From: Rhabdobacter roseus
GTDB lineage: Bacteria > Bacteroidota > Bacteroidia > Cytophagales > Spirosomataceae
NCBI RefSeq assembly: GCF_014202275.1
Contig: NZ_JACHGF010000006.1
Location: 246,701-310,700, forward strand
Direction: 5' to 3'
Length of the DNA: 64,000 nt
A program made the translations under genes and the position numbers. Positions 25,377 through 34,309 of this stretch are shown here, piece by piece (positions within the stretch are counted from its first letter, which is position 1; every line of letters begins with the position of its first letter). Below the pieces are notes generated by a model. The model ran no database searches and was not told the origin of the DNA. It saw only the letters and a list, made by a program, of their open reading frames with translations.

Positions 25377-27050
25377 ATGAACGACAAATCCAATCCATTT
25401 GAACGAGAAAAGGATTCAAGCGCGCCGTGGAAAGACATTAATTTTTTAGCCGTATTTGAAAAATCGGCCGCTTCGTTGGTCATTAAGGCCGACCCGCCCC
25501 GCTTCACCATGCTGGCGGTGAGTGATCAGTACCTGAAGATGACGGCCTGTAAGCGGGAAGACCTGATCGGGAAGGGCGTTTTTGAAGTCTTTACGGATAA
25601 CGAAACCGATCCCAGCGGCGCACTCAGCGCGTTTCGGGCCTTCATGGAGGTGATCGAAACCAGGCAACAGGTGGATCTGCCCATTTATAAGTACGAAATA
25701 ATTTCACCCGCCAGCGGTAAACTGGAGCCATTTTACTGGTCCAACTGCAACGTCCCGATTCTGGGCGAGGACGGTCAGGTAGCGTATATTCTCAATACCA
25801 CTACGGACATTACCGAGCAGATCCTGCTGAAGGAAAAAGGCGAAAAGGCCCGGCTTGATCTGGCGCTGCACCAGCAGCAAATCAACGAAATGTTTGTGAA
25901 GGCTCCGGTGGCCATTGCTACCCTTATGGGGCCCCGGCACGTGGTGGAAATTGCCAACGATCGGATCCTGGAAATATGGGGGAAGTCGCCCAAACAGGTT
26001 ATAAACAAGCCCATCTTTGAAGGCTTACCCGACGCCAAAGGCCAGGGCCTGGAAGCGCTGCTGGCCAACGTGTACACTTCCGGGCAGCGCGTGGTGGCCT
26101 ACGAGCGCCCGCTGGAGCTGCTCCGTAACGGGATCATGGAAACCATCTACGTTAATTTTTTGTACGAGCCCATTACGGAGGAAAGCAATCGCGTAAGGGG
26201 GATTATGGTGGTGGCTACGGAAGTAACGGACCAGGTACTGGCCCGGCAACGGCTAGAAGAAAACGAGCAGCGGCTGGAAAAGCTCGTGGAAGAAAGAACC
26301 CGGGAGCTCTATACGTCCAACGAGGCGCTGCTCCGAACCAACCAGGAGCTGGAGCAGTTTGCCTACATCGCCAGCCACGATCTTCAGGAACCCCTGCGCA
26401 AGATCCAGATCTTTTCCGAGCTGCTGGGAGATAACCTGCACTCCGAAGAAACGGCCAAAACCTACCTCGGCAAGATCAATTCGTCGGCCCGCCGTATGGT
26501 CGAGCTCATCAAGGATGTACTCGACTATTCACGTTTGGCCAAAAAAGACGAACAGTACGTACCCACGGACCTGAACGTGATCATGGCGACGGTGCTGGTA
26601 GACTTCGAGTTGATGATCGAACAAAAACAGGCGTCCATTCAGCTGAACCGGCTTCCGGTGATTGACAGCATTCCCCGTCAGCTAAACCAGCTGTTTTCAA
26701 ATTTGCTGAGCAACTCCCTCAAATTTTCGGACAAAAAGCCAGCCATCGAGATCTCGGCCCGCGTACTTTCCGGCCCAGAAATGGACGCCCAGCTCGGCCT
26801 GCGGCCAGGCGTTGACTACGCAGAGATCATATTTAAGGATAACGGCATTGGCTTTGAGCCAAAGTACGCGCAGCAGATTTTTACCATTTTTCGGCGACTG
26901 AACCACAGCAAAGCCTACAGCGGTACCGGCATTGGACTGGCCCTTTGCAAAAAAATAGTGGCAAATCACCAGGGCGTTGTTTTTGCCGAAAGCGAATTAA
27001 ATGAGGGGACTACCTTCTTCATCTACCTGCCCCTGCGCCATCCGGCCTAG
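25377..27050 (+). CDS. Cytoplasmic PAS-PAS sensor histidine kinase
   Basis: A 557-aa protein with no transmembrane helix or signal. Two PAS/PAC units cover about residues 20-150 and 165-300 (EPFYWSNCNVPILGEDG, VRGIMVVATEVTDQ). A coiled coil (RLEENEQRLEKLVEERTREL) leads to HisKA with His334 in ASHDLQEPLRKI. HATPase_c follows with NLLSNSLKF, DNGIGF and GTGIGLALCKKIV. The dimerisation helix pattern (ELEQFAYIASHDLQEPLRKI) is that of the phytochrome-like kinases abundant in Bacteroidota. No response regulator is adjacent. The signal is unknown but is likely intracellular. Confidence 0.92.
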   Translation: MNDKSNPFEREKDSSAPWKDINFLAVFEKSAASLVIKADPPRFTMLAVSDQYLKMTACKREDLIGKGVFEVFTDNETDPSGALSAFRAFMEVIETRQQVDLPIYKYEIISPASGKLEPFYWSNCNVPILGEDGQVAYILNTTTDITEQILLKEKGEKARLDLALHQQQINEMFVKAPVAIATLMGPRHVVEIANDRILEIWGKSPKQVINKPIFEGLPDAKGQGLEALLANVYTSGQRVVAYERPLELLRNGIMETIYVNFLYEPITEESNRVRGIMVVATEVTDQVLARQRLEENEQRLEKLVEERTRELYTSNEALLRTNQELEQFAYIASHDLQEPLRKIQIFSELLGDNLHSEETAKTYLGKINSSARRMVELIKDVLDYSRLAKKDEQYVPTDLNVIMATVLVDFELMIEQKQASIQLNRLPVIDSIPRQLNQLFSNLLSNSLKFSDKKPAIEISARVLSGPEMDAQLGLRPGVDYAEIIFKDNGIGFEPKYAQQIFTIFRRLNHSKAYSGTGIGLALCKKIVANHQGVVFAESELNEGTTFFIYLPLRHPA

Positions 27051-27380
27051 GTACTTGCCAGCTCAGTAGTGCAGGTACCTTCCTTGTGTTTTCTTTGGCC
27101 GCAGCCATTATCCTAAGAATACTATTCTGTAAAAAAAGCAAGACGTTTCCAACCCTTTGGCTCGAAACGGGGTCTGACTAGGAGTGTGCCGTCCGTTGCT
27201 TTACGAAAGTAAGAGCGTTGATAGGTACTTCTGTTAGCCGTGGGTACTTTATTGGCCGAAAAGACAATAAAACGATCTTATATATCCCCGCCGAGTTTGT
27301 AGGTACCTCTTCTCTTATTTAAGGATGAAAAGGTACCTACGTTTTTTTATTCTCCCAGCAGGCAGCCAGGTACCTACCTG
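27051..27380. other. Intergenic stretch with GTAC motifs, no gene
   Basis: These 330 bp lie between the PAS kinase and the XRE gene, which converge. At least seven motif copies occur (for example near 27050, 27074, 27223, 27242, 27300, 27333 and 27369). An 8-bp inverted repeat (CAGCCAGG at 27363-27370, CCTGGCTG at 27386-27393) overlaps the XRE stop codon. No coding sequence is supported. Confidence 0.55.
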
Positions 27381-27692
27381 CTACGCCTGGCTGGCAACCA
27401 AAGGTTTCAGGCCGCAGAGGGAATCACTCGTGGCGTCGTTTCGTAAGCGGAGCTGGAGTAGTTCTTCTCCCTCGCACCGGATCAGATCCAGCGTATCTAC
27501 TTCCAGAATGTAGGCTATCTGAAGCAAACGTTCCAGGGTAAGGCGTGTGTAGGCGAGTTCTATCTTGCTGTAAGCATTCTGCGAAATCCCCAGTTTCATG
27601 GCCAGGTACTCCTGCGTATAATCTCTAAACTCCCTGATTTTCCTTATGTTGGCGGCTACTGATCGTATTTTTGATTCCACGAAAACTTGCAT
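27381..27692 (-). CDS. XRE-family helix-turn-helix regulator
   Basis: A 103-aa protein. Residues about 12-70 form an HTH_3 domain (IRKIREFRDYTQEYLAMKLGISQNAYSKIELAYTRLTLERL, split here by function rather than sequence), with the recognition helix around ISQNAYSKIE. A short tail follows with no enzymatic features. It is a DNA-binding repressor-like protein; target unknown. The gene lies next to an ABC-transporter remnant, and it may once have regulated that locus. The start ATG at 27692 is directly preceded by a GGTACTT motif. Confidence 0.85.
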   Translation of the reverse strand: MQVFVESKIRSVAANIRKIREFRDYTQEYLAMKLGISQNAYSKIELAYTRLTLERLLQIAYILEVDTLDLIRCEGEELLQLRLRNDATSDSLCGLKPLVASQA

Positions 27693-27931
27693 AAGGTACT
27701 TTTATTGGTGAAACATAGTTTACTTAAACATACGGCCCAGGTAAAGTACTTAGATGAAAACAGACGGGAAGAAATAAATAATTAATCCGCAAGTACCTTA
27801 TACCCAGGACTTCTCTTTCCAGGCTTGTTTGCGGTTCCAGCAGGTAGTTTCAAAACCGACGCCGGCCTGAGCCCTGGATCTGGAGGGATGCCCAAGTCAC
27901 TGACCCACTAAGCCGGAAGTACCTGGCCGTT

Positions 27932-28162
27932 GCCCACTCCGAGCAGCACATTCAGCTGGCGGTACAGTCGCTGCGGAAGAAGCAGAAAACGATCATCATC
28001 ATTGCGCACCGGCTCAGCACCGTCATGAACGCCGACAAGATCGTGGTACTTCACCAGGGCAAACTCGTCGAGGAAGGTACCCACAAGCGCTTGCTGAGCA
28101 AAAAAGGCAAGTACTACGACATGTGGAAGCAGCAGTTCCCGATGCTGGAAAGCGTCAACTGA
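27932..28162 (+). pseudogene. 3' remnant of an ABC transporter ATPase gene
   Basis: The frame 27932-28162 encodes 76 residues that match the end of an exporter-type ABC ATPase. It begins near SEQHIQLAVQSLRKKQKT, followed by the H-loop IIIIAHRLSTV, then ADKIVVLHQGKLVEEGTH and the tail YYDMWKQQF. The Walker A, signature and Walker B motifs and the transmembrane half are absent. Upstream sequence in the same frame stops resembling the family just after an AAGTACC motif at 27917-27923. There is no start codon or promoter, so this is a decayed or deletion-derived fragment, not a working gene. Confidence 0.85.
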
Positions 28163-28200
28163 GGTACTTGGTACCTAAAGTACCCTTCTTCTAAGTACCC
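28163..28200. repeat. Four GTAC motifs packed in 40 bp
   Basis: Immediately after the ABC remnant stop come GGTACTT, GGTACC, AAAGTACCC and AAGTACCCC. The first and third form an inverted pair (28164-28184). The stretch ends at the stop codon of the pentapeptide gene, and may act as terminator DNA for both sides. Confidence 0.6.
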
Positions 28201-28809
28201 CTACACGATCTGGAGCCGGTACTTTTGCAGCAGTCCGGCCAGGCCGTCGCGCGCGAAGCGGGCCTTTTCGAGCTGGTTGTCTTCGGGATCAATGACAAAC
28301 GAGTAGGCGGTCGAGAAATCGGCTCCTTTCAGCACACAGCGTGAAAAAACGGAACGGTCGAGGTTGCAGTTTTGAAACGTAGCCTGGGTCAGATCCACGT
28401 TCAGGAAGTTGGCATCCTGGATGTCGCAGTCCTGGAAGCGCGTCTTTTTGAGCTTTTGTGGGCCAAAGCTTGAGTACCTCAAATTACAGCCGACGAAGGT
28501 AAACGCCAGCATGAAATCCTGACACTGTCCGAAGTCCACGCCCGTAATTTTGCACTGCTCGAAGGTAACATTCTTGAGGCCGGTACCTTTGAAGTCAGCC
28601 AGCCCGAAGTTACAGTTTTGGCAGACGCAGTCCATGAAGGTTGTTTTGGGAAACCGCACTCCTTCAAACGTGCAGTTGATGAAGGTACATTGCTCAAATT
28701 CCAGCTGGGCCAGTACCTGTCCGGCGTAGTTGATATTTTCAAAAATCTGGTCGTAGTATTCCACAGAGAAGTAGCTGGTAGAGCGGCAAAGATAGCCGTC
28801 AGTCTTCAT
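28201..28809 (-). CDS. Pentapeptide-repeat protein
   Basis: A 202-aa protein from the ATG at 28809; the longer frame to 28893 runs into the map terminator and was rejected. From about residue 35 to 185 it follows the A(D/N)LxX-type five-residue periodicity (CTFINCTFEG, CNFGLADFKG, CKITGVDFGQ, ANFLNVDLTQ, CNLDRSVFSR, CVLKGADFS). This builds a right-handed quadrilateral helix. Size and the break in the middle recall Qnr/McbG-type DNA-mimic proteins that protect gyrase, but many Bacteroidota homologues have no known role, so the function stays open. No signal peptide. Confidence 0.85.
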   Translation of the reverse strand: MKTDGYLCRSTSYFSVEYYDQIFENINYAGQVLAQLEFEQCTFINCTFEGVRFPKTTFMDCVCQNCNFGLADFKGTGLKNVTFEQCKITGVDFGQCQDFMLAFTFVGCNLRYSSFGPQKLKKTRFQDCDIQDANFLNVDLTQATFQNCNLDRSVFSRCVLKGADFSTAYSFVIDPEDNQLEKARFARDGLAGLLQKYRLQIV

Positions 28810-28883
28810 TTTTTGAAGAAGAAAAGTACCTAAAATAGGGTGCGGAAGATAGCCGCCCAGCACTTTCAGCAGGTACCTTTTAC

Positions 28884-28917
28884 AAAAAAACAAGCCCGAT
28901 CATAAGACGGCCGGGCT
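28884..28917 (-). terminator. Rho-independent terminator of map
   Basis: On the minus strand AGCCCG (28912-28917) pairs with CGGGCT (28893-28898) around a 13-nt loop. TG and a run of seven T (28884-28890) follow. It lies about 150 bp past the map stop codon. On the other side it also rules out an early start for the pentapeptide gene. Confidence 0.75.
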
Positions 28918-29068
28918 GTTCACACTATAACGTTACAAAATAGTAAGGTGCAAGTAACTAAAAATCAAAGTTACAATAACTGATAAAAGTCAGCTTTGTG
29001 GGTTTTTTTGTAAAAATCACGAGCTATTTTTAATTTTTTTAAAGAAAAGAGGGTGACAAGGGTACTTT

Positions 29069-29833
29069 TTAACCCCAGAGCTGGTTGGCGGCGGTCAGGA
29101 TCAGAGGCTCCGCGTCGGTAATGACGATGGTGTGCTCGTGCTGGGCTACGTAGCTACGGTCTTTGGTCATGAGCGTCCAGCCGTCGTTGGTGGCGTGGGC
29201 GTAGGCCGCGCGGGTGGAGATGAAAGTCTCGATGGCCACTACTGAGTGGCGCTTGAAGCGCCGGGTATTGTGGGAGTCGTAGAAGCAGGGTATCTCGCTG
29301 GGCTCCTCGTGCAGGCTTCGGCCCACGCCGTGGCCTACGAGGTTCCGGATCACCCGGAAGCCCGCCTTACGCGCTTCGGTCTCGATGAGCCGCCCGATCT
29401 CGGCGATCCGCACGCCGCCCTTGATCTGGCCGATGGCCTTGCGCAAAATGGCCCGCGAGGCATCCACGAGGGGCTGGTGGCCGTGCAGGTCGGGTCCGAG
29501 CACAAACGAGCCGCCGTTGTCGGCCCAGTAGCCGTTCAGCTCGGCCGATACATCGATATTGACCAGGTCGCCTTCTTGGAGGATCTTGCGCCGCGAGGGG
29601 ATGCCGTGCGCTACTTCGTGGTTGAGGCTGATGCAGGTCCAGCCCGGAAAGCCGTAGGTAAGCCGCGGGGCCGACCGCGCCCCGTACTGCCGCAGGAGTT
29701 CCCCGCCAAAATCGTCCAGTTCCTGGGTGGACATGCCGGGTTGGGCGTAGTCGCGCATTTGCTTGAGCGTAGCGCCGACGGCCTCGCTGATGGCCTTCAT
29801 GCCGTCGAGTTCGGCTTGGGACGTAATGGACAT
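29069..29833 (-). CDS. map: Type I methionine aminopeptidase
   Basis: A 254-aa protein from the ATG at 29833. It removes the N-terminal methionine from nascent proteins. The five metal ligands are recognisable: the two aspartates of NIDVSAELNGYWADNG (11 residues apart), the His of LVGHGVGRSLHEEP, the Glu of AIETF and the Glu of QHEHTIVI. HEVAHGIP precedes them. The length matches bacterial MetAP. The ten residues encoded upstream of 29833 are not family-like, and a TATCTTTG box lies there, so the shorter start was chosen. The expected neighbours in ribosomal-protein operons are absent; this is a stand-alone, possibly second, copy. Confidence 0.95.
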   Translation of the reverse strand: MSITSQAELDGMKAISEAVGATLKQMRDYAQPGMSTQELDDFGGELLRQYGARSAPRLTYGFPGWTCISLNHEVAHGIPSRRKILQEGDLVNIDVSAELNGYWADNGGSFVLGPDLHGHQPLVDASRAILRKAIGQIKGGVRIAEIGRLIETEARKAGFRVIRNLVGHGVGRSLHEEPSEIPCFYDSHNTRRFKRHSVVAIETFISTRAAYAHATNDGWTLMTKDRSYVAQHEHTIVITDAEPLILTAANQLWG

Positions 29834-29860
29834 AGGTACTTTTTTTAAAATTATTTCTAA

Positions 29861-29868
29861 CAAAGATA
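29861..29868 (-). promoter_or_regulatory. map -7 box (TATCTTTG)
   Basis: TATCTTTG on the minus strand matches TAnnTTTG, 28 bp upstream of the map ATG. A leader of about 22 nt is implied. The -33 element is not evident. Confidence 0.5.
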
Positions 29869-29880
29869 AAAAACGCGCCG

Positions 29881-30585
29881 CTATGGCTGTTCAGAAAGCT
29901 TGGCGATGGGCGTTAAAAGTACCTTACGGAACTCCACCTCCGAGCCTTCCGCTTGCAGGGCAATCTGGCCCGACCGTACGGTACAATTAAAGCCGTGGTT
30001 GACAAAATCACCGTTGACCCAAACCTTGACCTCGTCGTTGAGGCACTCGATGGTCAGGGCGTTCCACTCGCCCACGGGCTTCTCGGAACCGTCGGTGAGG
30101 TTCGGGATGCGGCGAAGCTTATTGCCGTTGACGCCCCAGTTCTCGCGCGGGCCGCGCCGTTTTTCCATGTCGGGCACGGTGATATCTTCCTGAATACACC
30201 AGAAATCGCCCGCGTTTTGGTGCATCATTTGTACTTCGATGGACTTCGGAAACATGTCGTACAGCGCCCGGGGCGTCGAGGCGTGGACCAGCGCACCGCA
30301 GTTGCCGGGTTTGGCCGCAAAACGGTACTCGAGCTCGAGGCGGTAGTTCTGGTAGGTAGCGTCGGTGATGAGGTGGCCGCCGGGCGTGCCCATACTTACC
30401 AACAGGCCGTTGCGCACCAGGAAAGGCGTTTTCAGGTTCGGATTTTTGTCCATATCCGGCACGTCGGCGTGCCAGCCGCTGAGGTCTTTGCCGTTGAAGA
30501 GGCTTTTGGATTGGCCCTGGGCGGGCAGCTGGCAGGCCCAAAGTACCCCCAGGAGCAGGGCCAGGCAGGTTGTTGTTTTTTTCAT
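29881..30585 (-). CDS. DUF1080 / 3-keto-disaccharide hydrolase domain protein
   Basis: A 234-aa exported protein. The signal peptide ends near LPAQGQ. The mature part opens SLFNGKDLSGWHAD, the hallmark of the DUF1080 (3-keto-disaccharide hydrolase, PF06439) family, and includes YRLELEYRFAAKPGNCGALVH, GEWNALTIECLNDEVKVWVNGDFVNHG and GQIALQAEGSEVEFRKVLL. The fold is a concanavalin-like beta-sandwich; some members hydrolyse 3-keto-glycosides. Related sugar-oxidation-type proteins occur at 35-44 kb and ThuA at 49.8 kb, so a 3-keto-sugar route is plausible. The gene is 27 bp downstream of the membrane protein gene. Confidence 0.9.
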   Translation of the reverse strand: MKKTTTCLALLLGVLWACQLPAQGQSKSLFNGKDLSGWHADVPDMDKNPNLKTPFLVRNGLLVSMGTPGGHLITDATYQNYRLELEYRFAAKPGNCGALVHASTPRALYDMFPKSIEVQMMHQNAGDFWCIQEDITVPDMEKRRGPRENWGVNGNKLRRIPNLTDGSEKPVGEWNALTIECLNDEVKVWVNGDFVNHGFNCTVRSGQIALQAEGSEVEFRKVLLTPIAKLSEQP

Positions 30586-30612
30586 GGAAGCAATTTCAGT
30601 AAGGTACTTTGG

Positions 30613-31248
30613 TTAAAAGAAGGAACCGTTGGGATTCTTATGGATCGAGACGGTCTTTACTTTTCCCAGCGGTACTACGACGGCCTGTTTGATGTTGGGA
30701 TTGTACAAAAAAAAGTAGGTAGAGTTGTCGCCCAGGTACTGGTAGTGGGTACTGTCGGCGGGAAAATCTTCGTAAAGTACCTGGTAGCTAAACTTCCGGG
30801 TATCGTGCCGAACCTGGTTGGCCTGGTAGAGCGCGTAGTACTGCACGGCCACGAAGACGTACAGGCCGATCATGGCGAACCCCATCCGGTCCCGGATTTT
30901 GTTGCGGTGTGCTTCGGATTTATTCTTGTAAAAAGTCCACTTGCGGATGACCGGAAACTTGTCATACAGGATCTCGTTGAGCTTGTAAAGTCCCCCCAAA
31001 ATGAGCAGGCTGGCCGCCACAAACAAAATGGCGGCGATCTCCTGGAAGGGCGCCATGATGAAGTCGTTGAGGTTGGAAAACCGGAAGATGTTGATCTTAA
31101 AGGTGATGTAATAAAAAAAGCTAAATACCATCCCGATGGAAACCAGCAGCAGGTAGGCCCCCACCGAAATCGTGATACCCAGTTCGTGGGTTTTGAGGTA
31201 CTCGTACAACTTGGCGAGGGGGTTGTAATTGCGGTACGGATTCTCCAT
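30613..31248 (-). CDS. Membrane protein of unknown function
   Basis: A 211-aa protein not recognised by family. Three or so transmembrane helices are visible (about residues 24-48, 66-88 and 122-142). The C-terminal 60 residues are soluble and contain YQVLYEDFPADSTHYQYLGDNSTYFFLYNP, a beta-rich stretch with no known motif. It lies upstream of, and probably in the same transcript as, the DUF1080 gene (27-bp gap). Nothing links the two functionally. Confidence 0.7.
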   Translation of the reverse strand: MENPYRNYNPLAKLYEYLKTHELGITISVGAYLLLVSIGMVFSFFYYITFKINIFRFSNLNDFIMAPFQEIAAILFVAASLLILGGLYKLNEILYDKFPVIRKWTFYKNKSEAHRNKIRDRMGFAMIGLYVFVAVQYYALYQANQVRHDTRKFSYQVLYEDFPADSTHYQYLGDNSTYFFLYNPNIKQAVVVPLGKVKTVSIHKNPNGSFF

Positions 31249-31359
31249 AGGTACTTCCGGCTCGGGTGCTACAGTGAGGGAGCTTGCGTTTTTTTACCCA
31301 AAGTAAATTGTTTTGCCGGAGGTATCGAGTTGGTGGGGAAGAATTTATTCGTAAGGCCT

Positions 31360-31386
31360 CGAGGTACTTCGCGACAAAGTACCTCG
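31360..31386. repeat. Motif-built hairpin between divergent genes
   Basis: CGAGGTACTT (31360-31369) and AAGTACCTCG (31377-31386) are perfect 10-bp arms around a 7-nt loop. Further GGTACC copies sit within 40 bp. The genes on either side diverge, so this hairpin is not placed as a terminator and may be a protein-binding site or a free motif pair. Confidence 0.6.
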
Positions 31387-31493
31387 CAAATACCTTTAGG
31401 TACCTCAGTACTTTGAACACAAAGATAAAGGGGTATCGCTTAGGGTGATTGGCACGGTTGAATAAATCCGGGAGAATTGCTACCTTTAAGGCT

Positions 31494-32135
31494 ATGTGTT
31501 TTTATATCCTAAGTCAATCCAAAAAGGAGGCGCTGGAGGAGCGCTTTCGGGCCCAGGCGGTTGAGATCGACGCCTACGAGCCGGAAGGTAAGGTGTCGGG
31601 TTTTTCGCTGCCGACGGTACCCGTCATTACCACGGAGTTTCCCCAACACATCCAGTTTATGCGCTGGGGGCTCATCCCCGTCTGGGCCCGGGCCGACAAA
31701 GCCGACGAGCTGGCCCGCATGACGCTCAATGCCCGCAGCGAAACGCTCTTTGAGAAGCCCAGTTTCAAGGGCTCGATTATGTACCACCGCTGCCTGGTGC
31801 TGGTGGATGGTTTCTACGAATGGCGCCACGAGGGTAAAAAGAAAGTACCCTATTTCATTCGGCTGCAAGCGGAGCAGCCCCTGGCGCTGGGCGGGCTCTA
31901 TGCCCTTTGGACGCACCCCACCACCCACCAAACCTACCAAACCTGCTCCATCATCACCACCCCGGCCAACCCGCTGATGACCTACATCCATAACACCAAG
32001 GAAAGGATGCCGTTCATCTTGCCGCCGGAGCACGAGCGCCGCTGGATTGCGCGCGACTTGCCCCGCGCCGAGATCGAAGCCCTGATGCAGCCCCTGCCCG
32101 AGGAACTCATGCGGGCGGAGGTCATGGAGGGGTAG
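31494..32135 (+). CDS. SOS-response-associated protein (HMCES/YedK family)
   Basis: A 213-aa protein from the ATG at 31494, which puts the catalytic Cys at position 2 (MCFYIL); the 15-residue upstream extension would destroy this and was rejected. The family forms a thiazolidine DNA-protein crosslink with abasic sites in single-stranded DNA. Seen motifs: MRWGLIPVWA, LNARSETL (conserved Asn and Glu), the Glu of DGFYEW, and HNTKERMPFIL, which holds the His-containing active-site segment. Length is typical. It is a cytoplasmic DNA-damage protein. No LexA box was identified upstream. Confidence 0.93.
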   Translation: MCFYILSQSKKEALEERFRAQAVEIDAYEPEGKVSGFSLPTVPVITTEFPQHIQFMRWGLIPVWARADKADELARMTLNARSETLFEKPSFKGSIMYHRCLVLVDGFYEWRHEGKKKVPYFIRLQAEQPLALGGLYALWTHPTTHQTYQTCSIITTPANPLMTYIHNTKERMPFILPPEHERRWIARDLPRAEIEALMQPLPEELMRAEVMEG

Positions 32136-32185
32136 CTTGGCCTATTTCCTGGGTTTTGGAAAAGCCTTGGTCTCTTCCAGGATTT

Positions 32186-32216
32186 TTTGTTTCTATTCAC
32201 CTATAGGCTACATTTG
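32186..32216 (+). promoter_or_regulatory. Consensus Bacteroidota promoter of the TPR-kinase gene
   Basis: TTTG at 32186-32189, exactly 19 nt, then TACATTTG at 32209-32216: a full match to TTTG-N19-TAnnTTTG. Transcription should start near 32222, leaving a leader of about 147 nt before the ATG at 32369. Confidence 0.75.
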
Positions 32217-32368
32217 TGGCCGAGAAATGCTTTTGTATTGAGCCTCTTTTGATCGTATGCGTAGCCGCTGGCGACGCCCTTTGCCCAAGACTAGTCAGCG
32301 GCCAACCGCACTGTTAGATACATAACTGATTTTCACCCCTTAGACTACAGGATCTCTTTCCAAACGGC

Positions 32369-34309
32369 ATGAGTACAGCTAAAAGCAAACGGCTCGTAGT
32401 ATGGACGATACTGCCTCTCCTGATTTTGTTTTGCCCAAAAAGCTACGGCCAGCAGGATGCGCTCGATAGCCTCCGGGACGCTGTGCGGAACAACCCTCGG
32501 GAGGATACGCTGAAGGTGATTCAACTCAACGAACTGGCTTATAAAAGCTTTTCTTACGATGCCAAGGACCTGGCTGCGTATAGTCAGCAGGCGCTGCTGT
32601 TGGCCAGAAAACTCAACTACCCGCGTGGCGAAGCAACCGCCTACAAAAACCTGGCGTTATCCTATATGCTCATCCACGGAGACGTAACGGCCTTACGGTA
32701 CCTGGAGCATTCTAAACGGCTTTTTCAAGCGCTGCGCGATACCGTGGGCCTGGCGGGAACCGTAAACTACATAGGCTGCTACTATGCTACGCTAAAAGAT
32801 TATAAGCAGGCGTTGCCGTATTTTCTGAAAGCCGAAAAGCTATTGGGAAACCGTACACACCCGATCCGGCTGACGATTTTATCCAACACGGGCTCTTGTT
32901 ACGAAGATCTAAGGCAATTTGGAAAGGCGGAAAAGTACTATCAACGCGTAAAAGAACTGGCTCAGGCCGTAAAAGAAAACGACTGGGTCGTTGTTTCTTA
33001 CTATCATTCGGCGTCGCTTCTTGTGGCTCGAAAGAAATATGAAACAGCCCTGAAAATAGGCACCGAAGCGCTGTATTTCATCAACAAACAGAATATCAGC
33101 CCCCGCAATGTCCAGGCCATTCATCTTTTGCTAGGCGATATTAATTACCAACTTGGGCACTACCCGCGGGCTCGGGAGTACTACGAAAAGAGTGCTGTGC
33201 TGGCCCAACAAATGAACAGCCGGGAAAACATGGCTACGGTGTATTACAAGTTTCACCTGCTAGATTCCATTGCCGGCAACCATGCCAGCGCTCTTCAGTA
33301 TTTTAAGCGGTATCAGCTTATTACCGATAGCCTGCTGAACGAAAATAAAAATACCATTATAGCGCTTCATAAGGTTCGATTTGCGCTCGAAGAACACGAA
33401 AGTGAGAACAAACGATTGCTACTGGCCCGAAGCACGGACGAGAAGGTTATTTTTTACCAACGCCTGGTACTTTTCCTGACCCTTATCAGCCTGGCCGTGG
33501 TAGGAATATCCTTTTTTCGACTAAAAAACCTCCACCAGAAGGTACGAAAGAGTAATCAGCTCGTCGTGCAACAAAACGATCAGCTGGAAGAAACCAACCG
33601 GGTTAAAGATAAGCTGTTTTCCGTAGTAGCTCATGATCTAAGAGGGCCTTTCATACAGCTTATCAATCTGCTGGATATGATGGAAAATCAACTCATCAGC
33701 CTCGAAGAACTTACCGATTTCTTACCCGCCCTGAACAAAGAATCGCGCCAAACGCTGGACATGATGGATAATCTATTGGTATGGTCAAAGAGCCAGATGA
33801 ACGGCTTTCAGCTGAGGCCCGTAGAACTCAACCTGAGCGCTTTAGTACAAGATACAGTGGAGGTACTTCAGGTTCAGATTCGTGAAAAAGAACTACGGGT
33901 AGTTTGCACTATCCCAGGGTCTCTGGTCGCCTGGGCCGACCGGGATATGATCCGGATCGTAGTCCGGAATCTACTGGTCAACGCCATTAAATTTACGCCC
34001 CAGGGTGGACTCATTGAACTAAAAGGGTACCGGTCAGGGTCGGATGTAACCCTAGCCCTGCACGACACCGGCGTGGGCATGGTCGAGGAGCAACTCACAA
34101 GGTTATTTTCCTTCAAAGTAGAAAGTACCCCCGGAACGGCTCACGAGAAAGGAACAGGCCTGGGCTTGAAAATAGGGCGCGATTTGCTCGATTTGAACCA
34201 AGGAACCATCAAGGTAGAAAGTACCCCCGGCCAGGGTAGTACTTTCTACGTGAAGCTGCCCGCATGTCAGCCGCAGGAGGAATCAGAAACGGTGGTCAGC
34301 GAGCCGTGA
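32369..34309 (+). CDS. TPR sensor histidine kinase
   Basis: A 646-aa protein. A signal peptide/first anchor (about residues 9-28) is followed by tetratricopeptide repeats over about 45-335 in the periplasm. A transmembrane helix lies at about 367-387 (YQRLVLFLTLISLAVVGISFF), then a coiled coil, HisKA with His422 in VVAHDLRGPFIQL, and HATPase_c with NLLVNAIKFTP, DTGVGM and KGTGLGLKIGRDLL. This TPR-7TMR-like layout is widespread in Bacteroidota and usually signals protein-protein input. No response regulator is adjacent. The gene is AT-richer than its neighbours and carries few GTAC motifs, except near its 3' end. It has its own strong promoter. Confidence 0.92.
   Translation: MSTAKSKRLVVWTILPLLILFCPKSYGQQDALDSLRDAVRNNPREDTLKVIQLNELAYKSFSYDAKDLAAYSQQALLLARKLNYPRGEATAYKNLALSYMLIHGDVTALRYLEHSKRLFQALRDTVGLAGTVNYIGCYYATLKDYKQALPYFLKAEKLLGNRTHPIRLTILSNTGSCYEDLRQFGKAEKYYQRVKELAQAVKENDWVVVSYYHSASLLVARKKYETALKIGTEALYFINKQNISPRNVQAIHLLLGDINYQLGHYPRAREYYEKSAVLAQQMNSRENMATVYYKFHLLDSIAGNHASALQYFKRYQLITDSLLNENKNTIIALHKVRFALEEHESENKRLLLARSTDEKVIFYQRLVLFLTLISLAVVGISFFRLKNLHQKVRKSNQLVVQQNDQLEETNRVKDKLFSVVAHDLRGPFIQLINLLDMMENQLISLEELTDFLPALNKESRQTLDMMDNLLVWSKSQMNGFQLRPVELNLSALVQDTVEVLQVQIREKELRVVCTIPGSLVAWADRDMIRIVVRNLLVNAIKFTPQGGLIELKGYRSGSDVTLALHDTGVGMVEEQLTRLFSFKVESTPGTAHEKGTGLGLKIGRDLLDLNQGTIKVESTPGQGSTFYVKLPACQPQEESETVVSEP

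Noticed and set aside
28810..28893. N-terminal extension of the pentapeptide protein
   Set aside because: It overlaps the map terminator T tract; the ATG at 28809 begins a normal protein.
29953..31416. 487-aa plus-strand frame
   Set aside because: It runs antisense across DUF1080 and a membrane protein gene and lacks any domain pattern.
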